DNA from: Solirubrobacter sp963736505
GTDB taxonomy: Bacteria > Actinomycetota > Thermoleophilia > Solirubrobacterales > Solirubrobacteraceae
NCBI GenBank assembly: GCA_963736505.1
Contig: CAVTOZ010000008.1
Coordinates: forward strand, 186,001-250,000
Length of the DNA: 64,000 nucleotides
Reading direction: 5' to 3'
This document shows, in pieces, positions 49,820 through 57,143 of this stretch. Positions within the stretch are counted from its first letter, which is position 1. Every line of letters starts with the position of its first letter. The notes beneath the pieces were generated by a model. It was given only the letters and a program-made list of their open reading frames with translations. It was not told the origin of the DNA and did not search any database. The position numbers were made by a program, and so were the translations under genes.

Positions 49820-52800
49820 CTAGGCGGCCTTCTCCAGCCGGCGGGAGATCACCTTCGACACGCCGTTGCCGGCCATCGACACACCGTACAGGCAGTCGGC
49901 GGCCTCCATCGTGCGCTTCTGGTGGGTCACGACGATGAACTGCGCGCGGTCGGAGAACGACTGCAGCAGCGTCAGGAAGCGGTCGATATTGAGGTCGTCG
50001 AGCGCGGCCTCGACCTCGTCGAGGATGTAGAACGGGCACGGCTTCGCGAGGAAGACGGCGAACAGGAACGCGAGCGCGGTGAGCGACTTCTCGCCGCCGG
50101 AGAGCAGCGACAGGCGCTTGGTCGCCTTGCCGGCCGGCGTGATCTCGATCTCGACGCCGAGCTTGTCCTCCGGCGACTCCTCAGGCTGCTCCTCGAAGTC
50201 CGGCGTCTCGCTCGGCGCCTCGGCGCCGCCGAGGACGGGGCGCGGGCCGCTGTCCTCCTTGACGAGGCGCAGGCGGCCGCGGCCGCCGGGAAACAGGTGC
50301 TCGGCGACCTCCTCGAAGTTCTTGGCGGCCGCCTCGAACGTCTCCTCGAAGGCCTCGCGGATGCGCTTGTCGGTGTCCTTGATCAGGCTCTGGAGCTCGC
50401 GCAGCGCGGTCTCGAGGTCCTCGCGGCGCTGCTCGAGCTCCTCGACGTGCTCGAGCGCCTGGAGATACTCCTGCTGCGCCAGCGGGTTGACGGGGCCGAG
50501 CTGCTCGCGCCGGCGCTGGAGCCGCTCGATCCGCGTGCGCAGCGTCGCGCGCTCCTCCTCGGCGAGCGGCAGCTCGGCGGGCTCCGGCGCGAGGCCGAGC
50601 TTCTCGGCGAGGCGCGTGAGCTGCGCCTCGGCGTCCTGGGCATGGTCGCGCGCCTGCTGCGCCCGGACCTCGCCGCGCGTGACCTCCTCGCCGCGCAGCT
50701 TCAGGCGGGCGTGGACGCGCGACTCCTCGGCGGCGCACTCGCGCAACTCGGCGGCGAGCTTCTCGCCCGCGGCGCGGTCGGCGTTCAGCTCGGCTTCGAG
50801 CACCTCGACCTGCGTCGCGATCGCGGCGGCCGTGGCCTTCAGCGCGAGCGCGAGCCGGTCGGCGACGGGCGCGAGCGTCTGGTCGCCCTGCAGGCGCCGG
50901 CGCTCCTGCGCGAGCCGCTTGTCGCGCTCGGAGCGCTCGCGCTCGGCGCGTTCGGCGAGCCGGCGCTCGGTCGCGATCGCGGACTCGACCTGGAGCTTGC
51001 GCTCCGCCGTCGCGCCTTCGTCGGGCGCCTTGCGGCGCTGCTCGATCACCCAGCGCGCGTGGCGCTCGGCCTCGGCGGCCTCGTCGCGGGCCCGGGCGGC
51101 CGCGCGGGCGTCGCGCTCGGCGGCGTCGCGCTTGGAGTCGGCCTGCGCGACCGCCTTCTGCGCCTCCTCGACCGCGTTGAGCGCGGCGCGCTCGGCCTGG
51201 GCGGTCGTCTCGACCTGCTCCAGCAGGGCGTCGCGCCGGTTGCGCTCGGTCAGGACCCGGTCCTCGCCGCCGGGATGGACCTGGCGCAGCTCGCGAATCG
51301 CGGGAGACCAGACCCGCCCGTCCTTCGTGACGGCGATGCCACGGAAGTGCGACGAGAGTCCCTCGACGGTCTCGACGACCCAGACGTCGGCGAGGATGGC
51401 CGCGGCAAGGCGCCGGGCGGCGTCGTCGCCGGAGGCGCGCACGTGCGCCGAGAGCGGCACCGCGCCGGGCGCGGGCGAAGACGCGGAGGCGGCCGAAGAC
51501 GCGGCCCCGCCGGAGGCGGCCGGCGACGCGGCGTGATCGCCGGCGGCCCCCGCGGCGGCTTCGCCGCCCGGCGGCAGGATCAATGCGGCTCCGCCGTCCT
51601 TGCCCGAGCGGCTCAAGAGCGCGGCTCCCGCGGTGAGGTCCGCGGCCACGGCGGCGCGCAGGCGCGGGCCGAGGGCGGCGGCGAGCGCGAGCTCGTAGCC
51701 CGGGGCGGCCGCGAGGGTGTCGGCGAGCGCCGCCGCTCCTCCCGGCGCTCCCGCGTGCGAGCGCAGGAACTGGTTGACCTTCGCGAGCCCGGCCCCGATC
51801 CGGGCGGACTCGCGGCGCGCGCGCTCGGCGGCCGTGTCCAGCTCGCGGCGGGCGCGGCGGGCGCTGTCGGCCGCGGCGTCGACCTCCGCGCGTGCCGACG
51901 CGGCGACCTTCGCGGCCGCCTCGCGCTCGGCCAGCACGAGCGCGGCCGCCGCCCGGCGCTCTTCGAGCGACGCGAGCTCGCGCTCCAGCCGCTCGCGGTA
52001 GTCCTCGGCGAGCTGGGTCAGCTCGGCCTGCAGCGCGGCGATGCGCCCGGACGCGCCGTCGTCGCCGGAGTCCGCCGCCGCCTCCGCCTCGAGCCCGTCG
52101 ATCAGCACGCGGCGGCGCGCCGCGCGGTCGCCGAGGTCGGACACGAGCCGCTCGGCGGCCTCGAGCCGGGTGCCGATCCGCTCCCCCGCCGAGCGGGCGG
52201 AGTAGAAGCGCGACGACAGCGACTCGCGCTCGGACCCGCGCGAGGACAGCGCCTCCTCGGCCGCCTCGCGGCGCTTGCCGACCGCGTCGAGCTCGGCCTC
52301 GGTCGAAGCCGCGGCGGCCCGCGCGGCGGCGACCGCCGCCTCGGCCTCCGACAGCGCCGCCCGCGCCGCCCGCGCGCCGTCGCGCGCCAGCGTCCAGCGC
52401 GCCTCGTCGCTCTGGCGCTCGATCCGCTCGTGCAGCTCGGCCGCCTCGGCCTGGCGCTTCAACGGCTTCAGCCGCGTCCGCGCCTCGCGCTCGACGTCCA
52501 GCGACCGGTCCAGGTTGTCCTGCGTGCGCTCGAGCTTGATCTGGGCCCGCCGGCGCCGCTTGCGGTGCTTGCCGAGGCCGGCCGCCTCCTCGATCAGCAG
52601 CCGCCGGTCGCGCGGCTTGGACGTCACGATCTCCGCCACGCGGCCCTGCGAGACGACGGAGTGCATCTCCTTGCCGAGCCCCGTGTCGGACAGGATCTCG
52701 ATCACGTCCGCGAGCCGGCAGCGGGCGCCGTTGATCCGGTACTCGCCCTCCCCCGCGCGGTTCAGCCGGCGCGAGATCGCGACCTCGCCGACCGGCAGGT

Positions 52801-53074
52801 CCAGCTTGCCCGAAGCGTTGTCGAGCACGACCTCGACCTCGGCCTCCGAGCGCGCCTGCACGCCGTGCGCGCCGGCGAAGATCACGTCCTGCATCGACTG
52901 GCCGCGCACGGCGACCGGCGACTGCTCGCCCATGGCCCACAGCACGGCGTCGGTGATGTTCGACTTGCCGCTCCCGTTCGGCCCGACGATCACCGACACG
53001 CCGGGCGTGAACGACAGCCGCGTCCGGTCCGGGAACGACTTGAAGCCCTTCAAGGAGATCGAGCTCAGATGCAC
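49820..53074 (-). CDS. smc: Chromosome segregation ATPase SMC
   Basis: SMC forms the condensin-like ring with ScpA/ScpB. The 1084-residue protein has Walker A GPNGSGKSN (31-39) and SQGRVAEIV, coiled coil from about 165 to 430, a hinge about 440-600, the return coil, then signature LSLLSGGEKSLTALAFLFAVF and Walker B FYILDEVEAALDD. It is about 100 residues shorter than typical SMC (near 1180), mostly in the coils, and the hinge contains an Ala/Ser/Gly-rich insertion (about 503-538). GTG start, 1 nt after the rnc stop. Confidence 0.96.
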   Translation of the reverse strand: MHLSSISLKGFKSFPDRTRLSFTPGVSVIVGPNGSGKSNITDAVLWAMGEQSPVAVRGQSMQDVIFAGAHGVQARSEAEVEVVLDNASGKLDLPVGEVAISRRLNRAGEGEYRINGARCRLADVIEILSDTGLGKEMHSVVSQGRVAEIVTSKPRDRRLLIEEAAGLGKHRKRRRRAQIKLERTQDNLDRSLDVEREARTRLKPLKRQAEAAELHERIERQSDEARWTLARDGARAARAALSEAEAAVAAARAAAASTEAELDAVGKRREAAEEALSSRGSERESLSSRFYSARSAGERIGTRLEAAERLVSDLGDRAARRRVLIDGLEAEAAADSGDDGASGRIAALQAELTQLAEDYRERLERELASLEERRAAAALVLAEREAAAKVAASARAEVDAAADSARRARRELDTAAERARRESARIGAGLAKVNQFLRSHAGAPGGAAALADTLAAAPGYELALAAALGPRLRAAVAADLTAGAALLSRSGKDGGAALILPPGGEAAAGAAGDHAASPAASGGAASSAASASSPAPGAVPLSAHVRASGDDAARRLAAAILADVWVVETVEGLSSHFRGIAVTKDGRVWSPAIRELRQVHPGGEDRVLTERNRRDALLEQVETTAQAERAALNAVEEAQKAVAQADSKRDAAERDARAAARARDEAAEAERHARWVIEQRRKAPDEGATAERKLQVESAIATERRLAERAERERSERDKRLAQERRRLQGDQTLAPVADRLALALKATAAAIATQVEVLEAELNADRAAGEKLAAELRECAAEESRVHARLKLRGEEVTRGEVRAQQARDHAQDAEAQLTRLAEKLGLAPEPAELPLAEEERATLRTRIERLQRRREQLGPVNPLAQQEYLQALEHVEELEQRREDLETALRELQSLIKDTDKRIREAFEETFEAAAKNFEEVAEHLFPGGRGRLRLVKEDSGPRPVLGGAEAPSETPDFEEQPEESPEDKLGVEIEITPAGKATKRLSLLSGGEKSLTALAFLFAVFLAKPCPFYILDEVEAALDDLNIDRFLTLLQSFSDRAQFIVVTHQKRTMEAADCLYGVSMAGNGVSKVISRRLEKAA

Positions 53075-53075
53075 A

Positions 53076-53696
53076 TCACACCGCCGTGTACTGCTCGAGC
53101 GCCGCTTCCGCGGCGGCCTGCTCGGCGTCCTTCTTCGAACGCCCCGACCCGCGCGCGACCTCCTCGCCGTCCACCAGCGCGACGACCTCGAAGGTCCGCT
53201 CGTGCGGCGGCCCCTCCTCCGCGGTCACCTCGTAGGTGACGATCGTGCCGCGCCGCGCCAGCCGCTCCTGGAGCGCCGACTTGAAGTCGGCCGGATGCGC
53301 GAGCGCCCGCTCGATCTCCGGCTGGAACGCGTCCACGACCGCCGCGAAGACCGCCTCGTAGCCGAACTCCAGGTAGCACGCGCCGATCACGGCCTCGATC
53401 ACCGACGCGAGCACGCGCTCGGTCCGCGCCAGCGCGTCCGTCGCGGGCCCCGCCATCTCCGGCGGCGCGGCCGCCCGCAGCCGCTCGGGGATCCCGAGCC
53501 GCTCGGCCACTTCGCGGCAGGAGCGCCCGGAGACCGCCTGCGCGCGGATCTTGGTCAGCCGTCCGGCGCCATAGACGTCGGCCTGCAGGCGCGGGTAGAG
53601 ATGCGTGGTGACCGCCAGCCCGAGCACCGAGTCGCCCAGGAAGGCCAGCCGTTCGTAGGACTCCGCGCGGCGCTCCGTCCACGATGAGTGGGTCAC
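53076..53696 (-). CDS. rnc: Ribonuclease III
   Basis: RNase III cleaves double-stranded RNA (rRNA processing). The endonuclease signature ESYERLAFLGDSVLGL is present, followed by the acidic residues of the second metal site (ASVIEAVIGACYLEFG) and a C-terminal dsRNA-binding domain (DFKSALQERLARRG to GRSKKDAEQAAAEAALEQY). The first GTG is at 53696, but family sequence extends upstream in frame (LRALHDLLERLPDDLARQAVTHSSW) to CTG 53753, which has GAGG nine nt before it. That CTG is the likely true start (225 residues). Confidence 0.94.
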   Translation of the reverse strand: MTHSSWTERRAESYERLAFLGDSVLGLAVTTHLYPRLQADVYGAGRLTKIRAQAVSGRSCREVAERLGIPERLRAAAPPEMAGPATDALARTERVLASVIEAVIGACYLEFGYEAVFAAVVDAFQPEIERALAHPADFKSALQERLARRGTIVTYEVTAEEGPPHERTFEVVALVDGEEVARGSGRSKKDAEQAAAEAALEQYTAV

Positions 53697-53756
53697 GGCC
53701 TGGCGCGCCAGGTCGTCCGGAAGACGCTCGAGCAGGTCGTGCAGCGCGCGCAGCGG

Positions 53757-54008
53757 TCAGAGCCTCGAGGGGTCGTGGGCGAGCACGAAGTCGACCGCCT
53801 GCCCGACCGTGTGGATGCGGGCGGCGTCCTCCTCCGGCATCTTGATGCCGTACGTGTCCTCCAGCTCCTGCACGAGCGAGTAGAGGTCCAGCGAGTCGGC
53901 CGAGAGGTCCTCGCGGAAGTGCGTCGTCTCCTGCACACGCGCCGGGTCGAGCTCCAGCTCGTCGGCGAGGTGCGCGCGGATCAGCTCGAGGACGTCGTCG
54001 CGGGTCAT
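53757..54008 (-). CDS. acpP: Acyl carrier protein
   Basis: An 83-residue ACP with the phosphopantetheine-attachment Ser in LSADSLDLYSLVQELED and a typical four-helix pattern. It carries growing acyl chains in fatty-acid synthesis. It is slightly divergent from canonical AcpP (DSLDLY in place of DSLDTV). Its start overlaps the plsX stop (ATGA) and rnc follows it. Confidence 0.93.
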   Translation of the reverse strand: MTRDDVLELIRAHLADELELDPARVQETTHFREDLSADSLDLYSLVQELEDTYGIKMPEEDAARIHTVGQAVDFVLAHDPSRL

Positions 54009-54901
54009 GGCGTCTCTGGGACGCTAGCGGCCGCCTCGGACGCCGCGTCGGCCCGCCGCAGCGCGCCCGCCGCCAGCAGGCGCGCGTGCGTGCGGCCCGC
54101 GACGTCCTCGCGGACGCCGCGCGCGGCGACCTCGATCGCCCGCGCGAAGCCGCGCTCGCCGAACGAGCCGTGCGGGACCACGGCGAGCTTGCGCAGGCCC
54201 AGCAGCACGGCGCCGCCCGCCTCCTCGGGGTCGATCTCCGCCCGCAGCCCGCGCAGCGCGGGCCGCAGCAGCAGGCCGCCGAGCTTCGACCGCACGGACG
54301 ACATAGCGGCGCCCCGCACCGCACCGAGCAGCGCCGCGGACGTCCCCTCCATCACCTTCAGCGCGACGTTGCCGGTGAAGCCGTCGGCGACGATCACGTC
54401 GGCGACGCCGGTACCGATCGCGAACCCCTCGACGTTGCCGATGAACCCAGGCATCGCCTCCAGGGCCGTGTACGCGGCGAGCACGGTCTCCGGGCCCTTG
54501 GTCGCCTCGGTGCCGTTGGACAGCAGCGCCACGCGCGGCGACGCCACGCCCATGACGGCCTCCATGAACGCCGCGCCCATGTGCGCGAACTGGACGAGGT
54601 GCTCCGGCCGCACCTCGACGTTGGCGCCCGCGTCGAGCAGCAGGAACGGCTTGCCCGGCACCGGCACCACGATCGCCAGCGCGGGCCGGTGGACGCCGCG
54701 AGCGCGCTTGAACGTGAACAGCGACGCGGCCAGGGCGGCGCCGGTGGAGCCGCCGGAGACGAGCGCGTCGGCCTCGCCCGCGGCGACCGCGCGGACGGCC
54801 TGCACGATCGAGGAGTCCGGGTTCGAGCGCACCGCGCGCGCCGGGTCGGGCGCCTTGGCGATCGACACGGGCGCGTCGACGACCGAGACGCCCTCCGGCA
54901 C
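54005..54901 (-). CDS. plsX: Phosphate acyltransferase PlsX (N-terminus extends upstream of first standard start)
   Basis: PlsX makes acyl-phosphate from acyl-ACP for phospholipid synthesis. Family motifs are present: KAPDPARAVRSNPDSSIVQAVRAV, EADALVSGGSTGAALAA, LLDAGANVEVRPEHLVQFA and GADVI-like VADVIVADGFTGNVALK. The first GTG is 54901, yet conserved N-terminal sequence (LTVAVDVNGADKGPVEVARG) continues in frame to about 55027, just after the rpmF stop, with no ATG, GTG or TTG. The true start must be non-standard or is hidden by a sequence error. Confidence 0.9.
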   Translation of the reverse strand: MPEGVSVVDAPVSIAKAPDPARAVRSNPDSSIVQAVRAVAAGEADALVSGGSTGAALAASLFTFKRARGVHRPALAIVVPVPGKPFLLLDAGANVEVRPEHLVQFAHMGAAFMEAVMGVASPRVALLSNGTEATKGPETVLAAYTALEAMPGFIGNVEGFAIGTGVADVIVADGFTGNVALKVMEGTSAALLGAVRGAAMSSVRSKLGGLLLRPALRGLRAEIDPEEAGGAVLLGLRKLAVVPHGSFGERGFARAIEVAARGVREDVAGRTHARLLAAGALRRADAASEAAASVPETP

Positions 54902-55031
54902 CGCGCCGATCTCGGCGGCGGGGCCGTACAGGACTACGCGGATTCCACCCGCGGCTGCGCGGGCGGCTCCGCGGGCGACTTCGACAGGGCCCTTGTCGGC
55001 CCCGTTGACGTCAACCGCGACGGTAAGCGTT

Positions 55032-55232
55032 CTAGTGCTCGTGGTCGTGATCGTGGTCGTGCACGTGCACGACCTCGTGGCCGCGGTAGAACCCGCAATG
55101 CGGGCACACGCGGTGCGGACGGCGCGGCCGGTGGCACTGGGGGCAGCCGTTCACCGCAGGAGCGGTGATCTTGTGCTGGGCCCGGCGCTGGGCGGTGCGC
55201 GCGTGCGACTGCTTCTGCTTAGGAACGGCCAT
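55032..55232 (-). CDS. rpmF: 50S ribosomal protein L32 with His-rich tail
   Basis: A 66-residue L32: AVPKQKQSHARTAQRRAQHKI at the N-terminus and a Zn-ribbon (CPQCHRPRRPHRVCPHCGFYRG), so this is the C+ (zinc-binding) form. Unusually it ends HEVVHVHDHDHDHEH, seven His alternating with acidic residues, a probable metal-binding tail. It sits between the GGDEF-EAL gene and plsX, where rpmF is normally next to yceD and plsX. Confidence 0.95.
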   Translation of the reverse strand: MAVPKQKQSHARTAQRRAQHKITAPAVNGCPQCHRPRRPHRVCPHCGFYRGHEVVHVHDHDHDHEH

Positions 55233-55251
55233 AGGCGACGCGGAAGGATAG

Positions 55252-56568
55252 CTAACGGCGCCGCTCGGGCGCGAGACCGGCCTCGAGCGCGGCCGTCGCC
55301 TCCACCGCCGGCAGCGGCCGGGCAAGCAGGAAGCCCTGCACGATCCGGACCCCGACGGAGTCCAGGAACGCGAGCTGCTCTGGCGTCTCGACACCCTCGG
55401 CGACGACGTCGCAGCGGACCGTGCGGGCGAGCTGCATGATCGCGGAGTAGATCGCGCACGCCTGCGGATCCTCCGGCACGCCGGCGAGGAACGCGCGGTC
55501 GACCTTGATCACCTGCACCGGCAGCTCGCGCAGGCGCCAGAGCGACGAGTAGCCGGCGCCGAAGTCGTCGATCGCCAGCGTCAGGCCGCGTGCGCGCAGG
55601 TCGTGCAGGACGGGCAGCAGCCGCGAGGCCTCCAGCGACCACGCCGACTCCGTCAGCTCGAGCACGAAGCGCGAGCGGTCGATGCCGTACTCGGCCACCA
55701 TCGCCTCGACGCGGCCGGGGTAGCCGGCGCGGCGCAGCTGACGCGGGGAGACGTTGACGCCGATGTTGGGGAACATCCCCGCCGCCTGCCACTCGGCGCC
55801 CTGGCGGCACATCTCCTCCAGCACCCAGTCGCCCAGCGCATCGACCACGCCGGTCCGCTCGGCCACGCCGATGAAGTCGCCCGGCGGGATCAGCCCGCGG
55901 TCGGGGTCGCGCCAGCGCACGAGCGCCTCGATCCCGAGCATCGCCTGGTCGGAGGCGCGGAAGACCGGCTGGTAGTGCAGCTCGAGCTCGCCGCGCTCGA
56001 TCGCGCGCCGCAGCCGCGCCGCGAGCGCCAGGCGCTCGAGCGGATCGGCGGTACCGGCGCCGTAGACGGCGACGCCGCCGCCGCCGGACTTCGACTCGTA
56101 CATCGCCGCGTCGGCGTGCTCGACGAGCGCCGTAGGGCCGTCGGCGTCGACCGGGAACACGCTCACGCCGATGCTCGCGTCGACGAGCAGCTCGGCCGCG
56201 CCGAGCGAGAACGGCACCGCGAGCTGGTCGCAGATGCGCTGGCCGACGACCTCGGCCTCCTGCGCCGCCAGCAGCGGCAGGCCGCGCAGGAGCACGAGGA
56301 ACTCGTCGCCGCCGCGGCGGGCGAGCAGGTCGCCGGGGCGCACGGCGCGCCGCAGCCGCGCGGCGACCTCGCGCAGGAGCCGGTCGCCGGTCTCGTGCCC
56401 GAGCGAGTCGTTGACGCGCTTGAAGTCGTTGAGGTCGACGTAGGCGAGCGCGACCGCCGTCCCGGCGACCCGCGCCTCGGCCACCGCCTCGGCGAGGGCG
56501 GCGTCCATCGCGGCCCGGTTCGCCAAGCCGGTCAGGGCGTCGTGATACGCAAGGTACTCGAGCTCCAC
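55252..56568 (-). CDS. Cytoplasmic GGDEF-EAL dual c-di-GMP protein
   Basis: A 438-residue protein with no sensor domain or membrane helix. The GGDEF half begins at once (DALTGLANR), has the active site GGDEF (86-90) and I-site RPGD (77-80). The EAL half (about 180-430) keeps EAL (214-216), NVSPRQL, ELTES, DDFG (334-337), Lys355 and Glu391, so both activities may be intact. GTG start. A strong hairpin covers its ribosome-binding region. It lies in the yceD-rpmF interval, an unusual place for a c-di-GMP enzyme. Confidence 0.93.
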   Translation of the reverse strand: MELEYLAYHDALTGLANRAAMDAALAEAVAEARVAGTAVALAYVDLNDFKRVNDSLGHETGDRLLREVAARLRRAVRPGDLLARRGGDEFLVLLRGLPLLAAQEAEVVGQRICDQLAVPFSLGAAELLVDASIGVSVFPVDADGPTALVEHADAAMYESKSGGGGVAVYGAGTADPLERLALAARLRRAIERGELELHYQPVFRASDQAMLGIEALVRWRDPDRGLIPPGDFIGVAERTGVVDALGDWVLEEMCRQGAEWQAAGMFPNIGVNVSPRQLRRAGYPGRVEAMVAEYGIDRSRFVLELTESAWSLEASRLLPVLHDLRARGLTLAIDDFGAGYSSLWRLRELPVQVIKVDRAFLAGVPEDPQACAIYSAIMQLARTVRCDVVAEGVETPEQLAFLDSVGVRIVQGFLLARPLPAVEATAALEAGLAPERRR

Positions 56569-56570
56569 TA

Positions 56571-56593
56571 CCCCCGGGCAATCGGCCCGGGGG
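56571..56593. terminator. 9-bp hairpin between yceD and the GGDEF-EAL gene
   Basis: CCCCCGGGC-aatcg-GCCCGGGGG is a perfect 9-bp GC stem with a 5-nt loop. In the minus-strand mRNA it lies 2 nt before the GTG of the GGDEF-EAL gene and contains the only G-rich ribosome-site candidate, so it may act as a terminator of yceD or as a translational lock. Confidence 0.6.
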
Positions 56594-56606
56594 CGGCGTT
56601 CTTGAT

Positions 56607-57131
56607 CTAGTCGAACTTCAGCTCGGACAACTTGGCCCAGCGGGAGGCGACCTCGGCCTCGTGGGCGTGCGACGGATCCTCGTTGAGGTTCGCGCCGCAC
56701 TGCGCGCACAGGCCGGCGCAGTCCGGGCGGCAGGTGAGCTGGGCGGGGATGGTGAGCGCGAGCGCGTCGCGGGCCCACGCCTCGAGGTCGACCTCGGCGC
56801 CGGTCTTGTCGAGGTAGGGCGAGATCATCTCCTCGTCGGCGGTTCCCGGCTGGTGGATCTCGTAGGAGTCGACGTCGAAGCTCGGCTCGGCCGGCTCCAG
56901 GCAGCGCATGCACGGGCCTGTGACGGTCGCGTGGAAGCGCAGCCGCAATGCCCACCCGTTCCCGGTGGTGCGGGAGACGTCGAGGCGCACGGGCACCAGA
57001 TCCGGCTCGACCGAGTAGGTCGAGCCGCCGTAGTCGAACGGGTCGACGTGGACGAACAGCTCGAGCTTGCGGCCCTCGCCGGATTGGAACCCGAGACGCC
57101 CGAGATCGAAGGTGTCGGTGCGCTGGGACAT
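56607..57131 (-). CDS. yceD: YceD/DUF177 family protein
   Basis: A 174-residue DUF177 protein with LRLRFHATVTGPCMRCLEPAEP and a Cys-rich C-terminal part (CRPDCAGLCAQCGANLN). The family neighbours rpmF across bacteria and is linked to 23S rRNA accumulation. Here it is separated from rpmF by the GGDEF-EAL gene. ATG start, 12 bp downstream of the acyl-CoA ligase gene. Confidence 0.92.
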   Translation of the reverse strand: MSQRTDTFDLGRLGFQSGEGRKLELFVHVDPFDYGGSTYSVEPDLVPVRLDVSRTTGNGWALRLRFHATVTGPCMRCLEPAEPSFDVDSYEIHQPGTADEEMISPYLDKTGAEVDLEAWARDALALTIPAQLTCRPDCAGLCAQCGANLNEDPSHAHEAEVASRWAKLSELKFD

Positions 57132-57143
57132 GGGCCTCTGAGA

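Noticed and set aside
49030..49938. Plus-strand frame rich in Thr/Pro repeats opposite the Cys-array gene
   Set aside because: It crosses the smc, triplet-repeat, VOC and cupin genes and shows no domain; the minus-strand frame fits the operon with 2-nt and 4-bp junctions and coherent hexads.
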